A stretch of DNA of 64,000 nt, taken from GCA-2731375 sp002731375. Lineage in GTDB: Bacteria; Pseudomonadota; Alphaproteobacteria; GCA-2731375. The first letter of the stretch is position 1. Each line of letters opens with the position of its first letter. Below are positions 26,695 to 34,807 of this stretch, piece by piece. Position numbers and translations under genes: made by a program. The notes under the pieces were generated by a model. That model was given only the letters and a program-made list of their open reading frames with translations. It was not told the DNA's origin and searched no databases. Location: positions 7,449-71,448 of the forward strand of contig JASMDX010000007.1 of NCBI GenBank assembly GCA_030752605.1. Direction: 5' to 3'.

Positions 26695-27153
26695 ATGACA
26701 GAGACATTGTTTAGCGATAACGAAGTGCGGGCCCTGGAAATCATCGTGGACATGATCATCCCGGCCAGCGCGGAGCATGAGCTACCAAGCGCCAGCGACC
26801 CAGTTATTTTCGCGGATATATTGAGCGCCGCTAATGCACACCATGATTTGGTGACCGCAGCCCTATCGACCCTCGATCGCGTGGCGTATGACAGCCAGGG
26901 CAGGGGTTTCCTGGCGGTCGACCAAGGATTGAGAGACGCCATCGTGGCCGCCTTCCGCCAGGCGCATCCGAACGAAGCCGATCTTTTGGCTACGATCACG
27001 GTGACATGTTACTACCGCGACGACCGTGTCATGCGCTCTCATGGCATGGAGGCGCGGGCACCGCATCCGGCCGGCTTTACCGTCGAGGAGGGCGATTGGT
27101 CACTGTTGGACCCCGTCCGCAACCGCCCGGAATTCTACCGCAAGGCAACGTAG
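26695..27153 (+). CDS. Gluconate 2-dehydrogenase subunit 3-like protein
   Basis: A 152-residue protein with the subunit 3 pattern: an N-terminal FSDNEVRALEIIVDMIIPAS followed by helices and a CYYRDDRVMRSHGMEARAPHPAGF segment. Such proteins are small partners of GMC dehydrogenases and often have a Tat signal; here no signal peptide is visible, so the complex may be cytoplasmic or exported with the large subunit. The gene starts 15 bp after the GMC stop with GAGGA upstream. Confidence 0.75.
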   Translation: MTETLFSDNEVRALEIIVDMIIPASAEHELPSASDPVIFADILSAANAHHDLVTAALSTLDRVAYDSQGRGFLAVDQGLRDAIVAAFRQAHPNEADLLATITVTCYYRDDRVMRSHGMEARAPHPAGFTVEEGDWSLLDPVRNRPEFYRKAT

Positions 27154-27204
27154 CCGCCGCAAGCTCATCGACCAGACCAAACAAGGTGTAGTGGTAATCC
27201 TTGG

Positions 27205-27414
27205 CTACTCTTCCTCGCTCCACTCATCGGGCGGTTCGACGGCAGGAATGGCATAGCTTTCATTGAACCAGCGGCCCAGATCCATATCGGCACAGCGGCG
27301 GGAGCAAAACGGCTGGTATTCCGCCACTGCTTCCTTACCGCAGTTGGCACAGGGTCGGTTTTTCTTGCGGGCCGTTCCCTGACTGTTTTTGGGCGTAGGC
27401 ATCTTGATAATCAT
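27205..27414 (-). CDS. yacG: DNA gyrase inhibitor YacG
   Basis: A 69-residue zinc protein. The Cys4 site is Cys-x2-Cys (CANCGK) and Cys-x3-Cys (FCSRRCADMDLGRW), followed by the acidic tail EPPDEWSEEE. YacG binds GyrB and blocks DNA binding by gyrase. The ATG at 27414 overlaps the rng stop (ATGA), giving the common alphaproteobacterial order maf-rng-yacG. An internal ATG at 27402 is also possible. Confidence 0.93.
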   Translation of the reverse strand: MIIKMPTPKNSQGTARKKNRPCANCGKEAVAEYQPFCSRRCADMDLGRWFNESYAIPAVEPPDEWSEEE

Positions 27415-28844
27415 CGGATAGTCGTAACCTCGAATTTCTCCAAAGCCAAGGCCGGATCCGCCGTTAACCGCACCCGGCAACCGCGCGCCTTCTCCAGATC
27501 GGTCAAAATGCTGCCATCCGGGCCGCCCAGATCCACCACGACCGCCGCCGCCGCGCGCACATCCAGGGCCCGGCCCTTGGCCGCATGGCTTTCGCGCAGG
27601 ATGCGTTGCAACAGATTGTCGGCCACATAGCGGGCCGTTGGCCGCAGGCCGCTACCCGTGCAGGGAATGCAAACTTCTCCCAGACGTTGCGCCAGGGCCG
27701 GTTGCCGGCGGCGCCGTGTCAGTTCCACCAAGCCCAGCTCTGACATCCGGCCCAGATGCACGCCACCGGGATCATCAGCCAGGAAGCCCTGTAGTTTTTT
27801 CAACAATGCCGCGACCTCTCCCTTGCCCCGCATGGGGATGAAGTCGATCACCATCCGCCCACCGATTTCGCGCAGGCGCAATTGCCGGGCGATCTCTCGC
27901 GCGGCCTCGGTATTGGTCTCCCGCGCCAAACGGGCCGGATCGCCATTGCTGCCAGGATTGGCGGCTTGACCGGAATCCACATCCACCGCCGTCAACGCCT
28001 GGGTGTGCTCCATGATGATACGGCCCCCAGAAGGCAAGGTGACATCGGTGGCCAGCGCACTCTCGATCTGCGCTTCTAGGCCGCGTTCATCAAACAACGC
28101 TCCAGCCCCGTCATGGACCTCGATAGCCGGCCCCTGATCACCCCAGGCCGCCTGCAGTTCCGCAGCCAGAGCGCTGTCATCAACCCGGATACGGCGCAGC
28201 GAAACGCCGGCATGTTCACGCAGGACGACAGTCATGGGGTCGTCACCCGGGTCCAGCAACAGCAGCGCCTTGGCCGATGCAGCGGCGCTCTGAATATCCC
28301 GCCAGCGCCGGCAAAGATCATCGGCCTCCTGCTCCAGGGCGGCATCGTCATATTTTGCCGTGCGGCTTCGCAGGCGCAGACCGCCGCCGTGGCGCTCCCG
28401 TAGCATTCGCCCCAGCGCCTGCAGGCGCTGGCGTTGATCCGGCTTCTTGATGCGGCTTGATAGCTCAACGTCGTGGCCCAGGGGCAGAAAAACCAAGGCC
28501 CTGCCGCTAAGCCGGGGCCGGGCGCTGATCCTGGCGCCCTTTTCGCCCTCGGCCTCGCGCTTGACTTGGACCAGCAGGCTTTCGCCCTCACGCACTGCGC
28601 GGGAAATCGGCGTGCCGCGTTTGGCCGCCGTGTCGCGGGCCGGCAACAAAGCCTGGCGCTCTTCGCCAATATCGACAAAGGCCGCGTCCAAATCGGCCTG
28701 AAGCGTTCTTACCCTGCCCATGATAATGCGTTCGGGATGCCGGTCGCCAGGTAGGCTCAGGTACAGTTCCAGCAGCCGGCCCCGTGCTAGCAGGGCAATA
28801 CGGCGGCGGCGCGGACCCGCATCAATGAGAATTTCATCAATCAT
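27411..28844 (-). CDS. rng: Ribonuclease E/G family endoribonuclease
   Basis: About 477 residues, the short RNase G-like form without a long scaffold. The S1 domain comprises roughly residues 35-120 (RIIMGRVRTLQADLDAAFVDIG), and the catalytic metal motif is LTAVDVDSGQA. The Zn-link CxxC is at CIPCTGSG. It matures rRNA and cleaves AU-rich mRNA. The start at 28844 is the ATG that overlaps the maf stop; the open frame extends upstream only as antisense of maf. The protein is shorter than usual RNase E and lacks a degradosome tail. Confidence 0.92.
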   Translation of the reverse strand: MIDEILIDAGPRRRRIALLARGRLLELYLSLPGDRHPERIIMGRVRTLQADLDAAFVDIGEERQALLPARDTAAKRGTPISRAVREGESLLVQVKREAEGEKGARISARPRLSGRALVFLPLGHDVELSSRIKKPDQRQRLQALGRMLRERHGGGLRLRSRTAKYDDAALEQEADDLCRRWRDIQSAAASAKALLLLDPGDDPMTVVLREHAGVSLRRIRVDDSALAAELQAAWGDQGPAIEVHDGAGALFDERGLEAQIESALATDVTLPSGGRIIMEHTQALTAVDVDSGQAANPGSNGDPARLARETNTEAAREIARQLRLREIGGRMVIDFIPMRGKGEVAALLKKLQGFLADDPGGVHLGRMSELGLVELTRRRRQPALAQRLGEVCIPCTGSGLRPTARYVADNLLQRILRESHAAKGRALDVRAAAAVVVDLGGPDGSILTDLEKARGCRVRLTADPALALEKFEVTTIR

Positions 28845-29491
28845 GATCCTGGATCGATGTCCTGAGCCAGATACCCCCCAACCGGATAACCCAGTCCTTC
28901 CAGCAGATTCGCAGTCTCGAACAAGGGCAGCCCCACGACATTGGAGTAGGAGCCACGAAGAAACCGCACGAACCGCCCCGCCTTGCCCTGAATGGCATAA
29001 CCGCCGGCCTTGCCGTGCCATTCCCCGCTCTCCAGGTACCAGGCGATCTCGCCCGGGCTCAGACGCTTGAAGGTGACGACACTATCGACCAGGCGCTGGC
29101 GCACTTGGTCATTCGAAATGCCCGGTGGGGCGGCGGCAACGGCGGTCAGAACGTGATGCCGGCGGCCGGACAATAGTTCAAGGCAACGCCGCGCCTCCCC
29201 CTCATCGTCAGGTTTGGGCAGTATACGGCGGCCCACGGCAACCACCGTATCGGCGCCAAGGACAAAGCAGCCGGGCTGCTCCGTCCGCACCCGGGCCATT
29301 TTTCTCAATGCCAAACGACGGGCCAGCTTGGCCGGCGTCTCATCCTTCAGGGGGGTTTCATCTATATCGGCCGCGGCTACGGTATCGGGCCGCAGGCCGA
29401 TCTGGGTCAACAATTCCAAACGGCGCGGCGAAGCCGACGCCAGAACCAGGCGAGGCACCAAATTAGGCCCTGGGCCGGGCGGCGCGGTCAT
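28841..29491 (-). CDS. maf: Maf-like nucleoside triphosphate pyrophosphatase
   Basis: A 216-residue protein with the Maf N-terminus LVLASASPRRLELLTQIGL, the acidic ADIDET, the conserved VLGADTVVAVGRRILPKP and the QGKAGRFVRFLRGSYSNVVGLPL motif. Maf enzymes hydrolyse non-canonical or modified NTPs and are linked to septum formation. It follows infA and is translationally coupled to rng by a 4-nt overlap. Confidence 0.93.
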   Translation of the reverse strand: MTAPPGPGPNLVPRLVLASASPRRLELLTQIGLRPDTVAAADIDETPLKDETPAKLARRLALRKMARVRTEQPGCFVLGADTVVAVGRRILPKPDDEGEARRCLELLSGRRHHVLTAVAAAPPGISNDQVRQRLVDSVVTFKRLSPGEIAWYLESGEWHGKAGGYAIQGKAGRFVRFLRGSYSNVVGLPLFETANLLEGLGYPVGGYLAQDIDPGS

Positions 29492-29529
29492 GAAAACCGC
29501 TCTAAGTCAGGCACGCTACGACGGCCCAG

Positions 29530-29748
29530 CTATTTATAACGGTAGGTGATCCGGCCCTTGGAAAGGTCATAGGGCGTCATTTCGACCAGCACTTTGTCAC
29601 CGGCCAGGACCCTGATCCGATGCTTGCGCATCTTGCCAGCGGTATGGGCTAAAACTTCATGCTCGTTTTCGAGCACGACGCGAAACATCGCGTTGGGCAA
29701 CAGTTCCATGACCGTTCCCGGAAATTCCAGTAATTCCTCTTTCGCCAT
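29530..29748 (-). CDS. infA: Translation initiation factor IF-1
   Basis: A 72-residue OB-fold protein with the near-invariant sequence NAMFRVVLENEHEVLAHTAGKMRKHRIRVLAGDKVLVEMTPYDL split by no indels, ending GRITYRYK. It binds the A site of the 30S subunit during initiation. The order infA-maf-rng-yacG is conserved in alphaproteobacteria. Confidence 0.97.
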   Translation of the reverse strand: MAKEELLEFPGTVMELLPNAMFRVVLENEHEVLAHTAGKMRKHRIRVLAGDKVLVEMTPYDLSKGRITYRYK

Positions 29749-30083
29749 CAGTTATCCCTTGGTTGCGCCGGATAATGCGGAAAGTTAATGCAGAACCTGT
29801 CGGCACCAAAAAAAATCAATCGGCGCTAAAATGGGAATGAAAAGGTCAAAAAGCAAGCTATTTCAGGCTTGCTGGGTCGAAACCACCGACAGCCGACTAA
29901 TTTCGCCAGTTTTTCAGGTAACACATTGCGCCCCTGCACTGGTCTTTTTGGCGCTACCGCAGTCCTTAGACATTGCACCGAAACATAGACCTTGGCGCCA
30001 ATTTGCTAGCGCGATTGAGTTCTCTATTCGTCAAGCGGCGGCTCCATCAGAGCTCAGCCGCCGGATAGCCCGAAGCTGGATTC
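29749..30083. other. Intergenic region upstream of infA
   Basis: About 335 bp with no recognisable gene. It holds a 7-bp stem hairpin at 29852-29873 (AGCAAGC / GCTTGCT, loop 8 nt) within an A-rich stretch that may be part of the infA leader, and a second hairpin near 30036 at the end of the YdcH-like gene. The infA promoter should be here but could not be placed. Confidence 0.5.
30036..30063 (-). terminator. Hairpin after the YdcH-like gene
   Basis: The inverted repeat CGGCGGCT / AGCCGCCG (8-bp stem, 12-nt loop) lies 20 bp past the YdcH-like stop on the minus strand. It is GC-rich as in intrinsic terminators but has no T-run, so it may be a Rho-assisted end or an mRNA-stabilising structure. 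Confidence 0.4.
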
Positions 30084-30254
30084 TTAATCCGTCGCTTCAA
30101 GCTGGTGTATGAGATCCTTGATCTTTAGTTTTTCTTTCTTGAGAGCACTGATTTTAAGTTCGTCCGGGGAAATCTGGGTAGTCTCCACCTCAATTTCGCC
30201 CTCCAGTGCATGGTGACGATGTCGAAGATCATCGATCTCAGCGTGCATGCTCAT
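30084..30254 (-). CDS. YdcH/DUF465 family small coiled-coil protein
   Basis: A 56-residue protein, MSMHAEIDDLRHRHHALEGE then an acidic/basic heptad pattern ending KLKIKDLIHQLEATD. This is the usual length and layout of the YdcH (DUF465) family, widespread short helical-hairpin proteins of unknown function in alphaproteobacteria. AGGAGG lies seven bases upstream of the chosen ATG, one of the clearest ribosome-binding sites in the window. Confidence 0.88.
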   Translation of the reverse strand: MSMHAEIDDLRHRHHALEGEIEVETTQISPDELKISALKKEKLKIKDLIHQLEATD

Positions 30255-30516
30255 TCCTTGCCTCCTAGGCAAATTGGGACACTACATTTAAGCACCAGAA
30301 TGGCTTTCCGGCAAGGAATTCAGAGCAGGAAATCGGAGCAAGACCATTCAATTAGTGATCACCGCCCTGGCATGGGCATCTTGCAGGTTCCAGCGCCGGC
30401 TGCATGGTTGGCCCAACACAATAACTCGTTAAGATTTAGTCGCTCCGAGAGACTGAAAAGGCGAATCGGGGCTCATTGGAGCGGTCAGTGTGGCAGCCCA
30501 GTCAGCAGCCCTCCCC

Positions 30517-31722
30517 TCAAATCGCGCCACAATCCTTGAGGGCCACGATATCGCTGGCGCTATAGCCAAACTCGGCCAGGATCTCTTCCGTGTGCTGGCC
30601 CAGGGTTGGCGGAGGGACATCCATCCCTGGCGTCCCTTCGGAGGCCATGAAGCCCATTCCGGGCACGGTGATTTCGCCAGCCATGTCATCAGGCGCGGGC
30701 AGGGTCATTAGGACATCGCGGTGGCCGACCTGTTCCTCCCCAATAGCCTGGGGCACGGTCAAAATGGGGGCCACGGGCACGCCCTCGGCGCGCAGGCTCT
30801 CCAGCCAATGGGCGGTGGGCTTGGTCCTGAACAAGGCTTTCAATTCCTCGTAAATTTCCTGGCGGTTTTCGACCCGGGCCTGCTCGGTCTTGTAGCGGGT
30901 TTCCTCGGCCCATTCCGGGCGGCCCAGGCCACGGCAAAGCGGTGGGATCATATGATTCATGAAGACCGAGATATTCAGAAAGCCGTCCGCCGTTTCATAG
31001 GTGTCAGTGGTCGTCTGCATGATGGCCGAGTGGTTGCCCATCAGCTTCGGCTCAGTCCCATTGATGAGATAGCGGCTGATGGCAAAACTGATCAGGGCCA
31101 TCACGGAATCCGTCATAGAAACATCGAGATACTGGCCCTTACCCGTCGCCAGACGGCGGTACAGCGCCGAGGCGATGGCGAACGAAGCCGTCATGCCCGT
31201 CGACATATCGGCCACGGGAAAACCAACCCTAATGGGACCTTCCTCGGGCGTGCCGGTCAGGGACATCAGGCCCGAGACCGCCTGAATGGCGCCGTCATAA
31301 GCGCCCGCGCCCGAGGCCGGACCGTTCTGGCCAAAGCCGGAGATCGAGCAATAAACAATATCGGGCTTGATGGCCTTGACGTCTTCATAGCTTAAGCCAA
31401 GGCGGGCCATGACGCCGGGCTTGAAGTTCTCAGCCACCACATCCGCCGTTTCGATCATGCGGCGGACGACCTTTTTTGCCTCGTCATTCTTCAGATCCAG
31501 CGCGATGCTGCGTTTGCCGCAATTAAAGCCGACAAACAGCGGTCCCAGGCCGCGCAGAGCCCATTCGCCTTCCGCCATCAGCTGCCGCGTTTGATCGCCA
31601 ACGCCTTGTAGTTCTATCTTCATGACATCCGCCCCCAACAGCGCCAAATTGGCGGTCGCGACCGGCCCGGACAATACTTGTGTGAAATCAACAACGCGAA
31701 CGCCATCAAAAGCCTTGCTCAT
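30517..31722 (-). CDS. CaiB/BaiF family (class III) CoA-transferase
   Basis: A 401-residue paralog of the gene at 15519. It has FDGVRVVDFTQVLSGPVATANLALLGADVMKIE, NCGKRSIALDLKNDEAKKVV, the catalytic-Asp region ENFKPGVMARLGLSYEDVKAIKPDIVYCSISGFGQNGP and the C-terminal PPPTLGQHTEEILAEFGY. AGGAGAG precedes the ATG. It stands alone, divergent from recO, so its acid substrate cannot be guessed from neighbours. The 260 bp between it and the YdcH-like gene hold no recognisable gene. Confidence 0.92.
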   Translation of the reverse strand: MSKAFDGVRVVDFTQVLSGPVATANLALLGADVMKIELQGVGDQTRQLMAEGEWALRGLGPLFVGFNCGKRSIALDLKNDEAKKVVRRMIETADVVAENFKPGVMARLGLSYEDVKAIKPDIVYCSISGFGQNGPASGAGAYDGAIQAVSGLMSLTGTPEEGPIRVGFPVADMSTGMTASFAIASALYRRLATGKGQYLDVSMTDSVMALISFAISRYLINGTEPKLMGNHSAIMQTTTDTYETADGFLNISVFMNHMIPPLCRGLGRPEWAEETRYKTEQARVENRQEIYEELKALFRTKPTAHWLESLRAEGVPVAPILTVPQAIGEEQVGHRDVLMTLPAPDDMAGEITVPGMGFMASEGTPGMDVPPPTLGQHTEEILAEFGYSASDIVALKDCGAI

Positions 31723-31796
31723 TACAGGTGCTCTCCTTTTGCCTTTGATTGTCGTCTATTGGCGCTTGCGGGGCAATCTCCTGCTACATTGGTGCG

Positions 31797-32528
31797 ATGA
31801 ACTGGTCGGACGAAGGTTATGTATTGTCGGTGCGGCGCCACGGGGAAGCGGCAGCGATCGTCAATCTGTTGACTCGCGAACATGGCCGTCACGCCGGCCT
31901 AGTAAGGGGCGGTGCAGGCCGGCGCCTGCGGGGGGTGCTGCAGCCGGGCAACCTAGTGGCGGCCGAGTGGCGCGGCCGCCTGGCCGAACATCTCGGCAGC
32001 TATACGGTGGAGGGCATGCGCGATCATGCCGCTGGCCTGTTATCGGACGGCAACCGCCTGGCTGGTCTGACCGCCGCCGCGGCGGTAACGGAGGCGGCCT
32101 TGCCGGAGCGCGAGCCCCATTTGGCGGCCCATGATGGCTTCGCCGCCTTGCTGTCCGCACTGGCGGAAACACCCAATTGGGCCGCCATCTATGTGCGATT
32201 CGAACTGGGATTGCTGGCCGAGCTCGGCTTTGGTCTGGATCTGAGCCATTGCGCCGCAACGGGCAGCACGGAGGATCTGGCCTATGTCTCGCCCCGTTCC
32301 GCCCGCGCCGTCAGCCGCAAGGCCGCCGCGCCGTACAAGGAAAAATTACTACCACTACCCGGCTTTTTACTACCTAAAGCCGGCGAAAAGCTGGCACGCC
32401 AGGACATTCTCGACGGCCTTAAATTGACTGGCTACTTCCTGCAAACCGCTGTTTTCGCACCGCACAACCAACCGCTGCCAATGGCACGGGAACGCCTGGT
32501 CGAACGCATTTCCCGCCAAGCAGAATGA
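31797..32528 (+). CDS. recO: DNA repair protein RecO
   Basis: A 243-residue protein, close to the usual 240. The N-terminal OB-fold starts MNWSDEGYVLSVRRHGEAAAIVNLLTREHGRHAGLVRGG, then a helical domain with YVRFELGLLAELGFGLDLSHCAATG, where family members carry the Zn-binding or degenerate Cys region; only one of its cysteines is seen here, as is common in alphaproteobacteria. RecO loads RecA on SSB-coated ssDNA with RecR. The ATG at 31797 is chosen to match the family N-terminus. parC follows by 30 bp. Confidence 0.92.
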   Translation: MNWSDEGYVLSVRRHGEAAAIVNLLTREHGRHAGLVRGGAGRRLRGVLQPGNLVAAEWRGRLAEHLGSYTVEGMRDHAAGLLSDGNRLAGLTAAAAVTEAALPEREPHLAAHDGFAALLSALAETPNWAAIYVRFELGLLAELGFGLDLSHCAATGSTEDLAYVSPRSARAVSRKAAAPYKEKLLPLPGFLLPKAGEKLARQDILDGLKLTGYFLQTAVFAPHNQPLPMARERLVERISRQAE

Positions 32529-32558
32529 ACGGCAAAGTGATCAATGCTACAATAGGCC

Positions 32559-34784
32559 ATGACAGAGATTCTCGAAGGCGGTGACATCCGCGATACACCC
32601 CTGGGCGAGGCACTTGGCGAACGCTACCTCTCCTACGCCCTTTCCACCATCATGTCGCGCTCCCTGCCCGATGTGCGCGATGGTATGAAGCCGGTACACC
32701 GGCGCATCCTGTATGCCATGCGGCAGCTGAAGCTGAACCCGGACACCGGCTTCAAGAAATGCGCCCGCATTGTCGGCGATGTCATGGGCAAGTTTCACCC
32801 GCACGGCGACCAGGCGATTTACGACGCCCTGGTCCGCCTGGCGCAGGAGTTCGCCCAGCGCTATCCATTGGTCGATGGCCAGGGCAATTTTGGCAACGTA
32901 GACGGCGATAACGCGGCCGCCATGCGCTATACCGAGGCGCGCATGACCGCCGTGGCCCATGCCCTGTTGCAGGGCATCGACCTGGACACGGTAGATTTTC
33001 GCGGCACCTATGATGGCGAGGATGAAGAGCCGATTGTCCTGCCCGCCGCCTTCCCCAATTTATTGGCCAACGGCGCCACCGGCATCGCGGTCGGCATGGC
33101 GACCTCGATCCCGCCCCACAATATCCACGAGCTGTGTGCCGCCCTGCTGCATCTGATCAAATTCCCTAACGCTGGCCTGGACAAGCTAGTGCAGCTGATC
33201 CCCGGCCCCGATTTTCCCACGGGCGGCGTCATCGTCGAGGACCGCGCCTCGATTTTGGAGGCTTATAAAACGGGCCGTGGCGGCTTCCGTCTACGCGCCA
33301 AGTGGGAGGTCGAAAAGGGCAAGCGCGGCACCTTCAACGTCGTCGTCACGGAAATTCCCTATCAGGTGCCAAAAGGCCGGGTAATAGAAAAGATCGCCGA
33401 GTTGCTGCATCAGCGAAAGCTGCCTTTATTGGCAGATATCCGTGATGAATCAGCGGAAGACATCCGCCTGGTACTGGAGCCGAAGTCAGGCCGGGTGGAG
33501 CCCGAGATGTTGATGGAGCATCTATTTCGCCTCAGCGATCTGGAGGTGCGTGTCGGCCTCAACCTGAACGTTCTCGATGCCGATCAGACACCGAAGGTGA
33601 TGAACCTACGCGAAGCCCTGCAGGCTTTCCTAGATCACCGTCACTCTGTCCTGATCCGCCGTTCGAACCATCGTCTGGGCGAGATCGAACGGCGCCTGGA
33701 GGTTCTGGCCGCCTATCTGATCTGTTATCTAAACTTAGACGAGGTGATCCGCATCATCCGCGAGGAGGACGAAGCTAAGCCGGCCTTAATGAAGGCCTTT
33801 GATCTTACAGAGAACCAGGCCGACGCAATCCTGAACATGCGGCTGCGCGCTCTGCGCCGCCTGGAAGAAATGGAAATCCGGGCCGAGGACAAGGCCCTGA
33901 AAGGCGAACGCCAGGAGTTGCAGGCCCTGTTGACATCGGAGGACAAACGCTGGGCCGCGATCACCGGGGAAATTCGCGAAATGCGGGAAACCTTTGGTGA
34001 CGACCCGGCCCTAGGCCCGCGCCGCAGTACCTTCGGGGACGCCCCCACAGGCGAGTTGATGCCGATAGAGGCCATGGTAGAGAAGGAACCGATCACCGTG
34101 GTCTGCTCCGACAAGGGTTGGCTCAGGGCTCTGCGCGGACATGTGGAGGAAGGCCATGACGTACGCTACAAGGACGGCGACAAGGGCCGCTTCTGGCTAC
34201 ACGCCCAAACCACGGACAAACTGGTGCTGTTCGCAACCAATGGCCGTTTCTACACCCTATCTTGCGACAAACTGCCCGGCGGACGGGGCAATGGAGAGCC
34301 GGTACGCCTGCTGTTAGACTTGGCCAATGACCAGGAAATCGTCGCCATGATGGTGCATGATCCCGAACGCAGGCTGGTGGTTGCCTCCTCCGATGGCCGG
34401 GGCTTTGTGGTTGAGGAAAAATCTACCGTGGCGCAGACCCGTGGCGGCCGCCAGGCTCTCAACGTCTCTGGCGACGTGGAGGCCGCTGTCTGCGCGCCTG
34501 TGTTAGGCGACCATCTGGCCGTGGTTGGTGACAACCATAAATTGCTGCTGTTCCCTCTTTCCGAGCTACCCGAGATGAACAGGGGTCGCGGCGTCGTCCT
34601 GCAGCGCTACCGCGACGGCGGTCTGTCGGATGCCAAGACCATGACCCTGGCCGACGGTCTGACTTGGCGCCAGGCCGGCGGGCGCACCCGCACGGAAAGC
34701 AAGTTAGAAATGTGGCTGGGCAAGCGTGCTCAGGCAGGCCGGTTGGCGCCGAAAGGTTTTCCGAAAAATCATAAATTTGGCTAG
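32559..34784 (+). CDS. parC: DNA topoisomerase IV subunit A
   Basis: A 741-residue protein with the GyrA/ParC breakage-reunion domain: YLSYALSTIMSRSLPDVRDGMKPVHRRILYAM, VVGDVMGKFHPHGDQAIYDALVRLAQ-like region and active-site Tyr124 in AAMRYTEARM. The C-terminal beta-pinwheel repeats begin after about residue 490. At the quinolone-determining position equivalent to E. coli Ser80 there is Gln85 and at Glu84 there is Asp89, which appears normal for this lineage. It decatenates replicated chromosomes with ParE, which is not in the window. Confidence 0.95.
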   Translation: MTEILEGGDIRDTPLGEALGERYLSYALSTIMSRSLPDVRDGMKPVHRRILYAMRQLKLNPDTGFKKCARIVGDVMGKFHPHGDQAIYDALVRLAQEFAQRYPLVDGQGNFGNVDGDNAAAMRYTEARMTAVAHALLQGIDLDTVDFRGTYDGEDEEPIVLPAAFPNLLANGATGIAVGMATSIPPHNIHELCAALLHLIKFPNAGLDKLVQLIPGPDFPTGGVIVEDRASILEAYKTGRGGFRLRAKWEVEKGKRGTFNVVVTEIPYQVPKGRVIEKIAELLHQRKLPLLADIRDESAEDIRLVLEPKSGRVEPEMLMEHLFRLSDLEVRVGLNLNVLDADQTPKVMNLREALQAFLDHRHSVLIRRSNHRLGEIERRLEVLAAYLICYLNLDEVIRIIREEDEAKPALMKAFDLTENQADAILNMRLRALRRLEEMEIRAEDKALKGERQELQALLTSEDKRWAAITGEIREMRETFGDDPALGPRRSTFGDAPTGELMPIEAMVEKEPITVVCSDKGWLRALRGHVEEGHDVRYKDGDKGRFWLHAQTTDKLVLFATNGRFYTLSCDKLPGGRGNGEPVRLLLDLANDQEIVAMMVHDPERRLVVASSDGRGFVVEEKSTVAQTRGGRQALNVSGDVEAAVCAPVLGDHLAVVGDNHKLLLFPLSELPEMNRGRGVVLQRYRDGGLSDAKTMTLADGLTWRQAGGRTRTESKLEMWLGKRAQAGRLAPKGFPKNHKFG

Positions 34785-34807
34785 TTGGGAGATTTGGTGA
34801 GAGAGTA

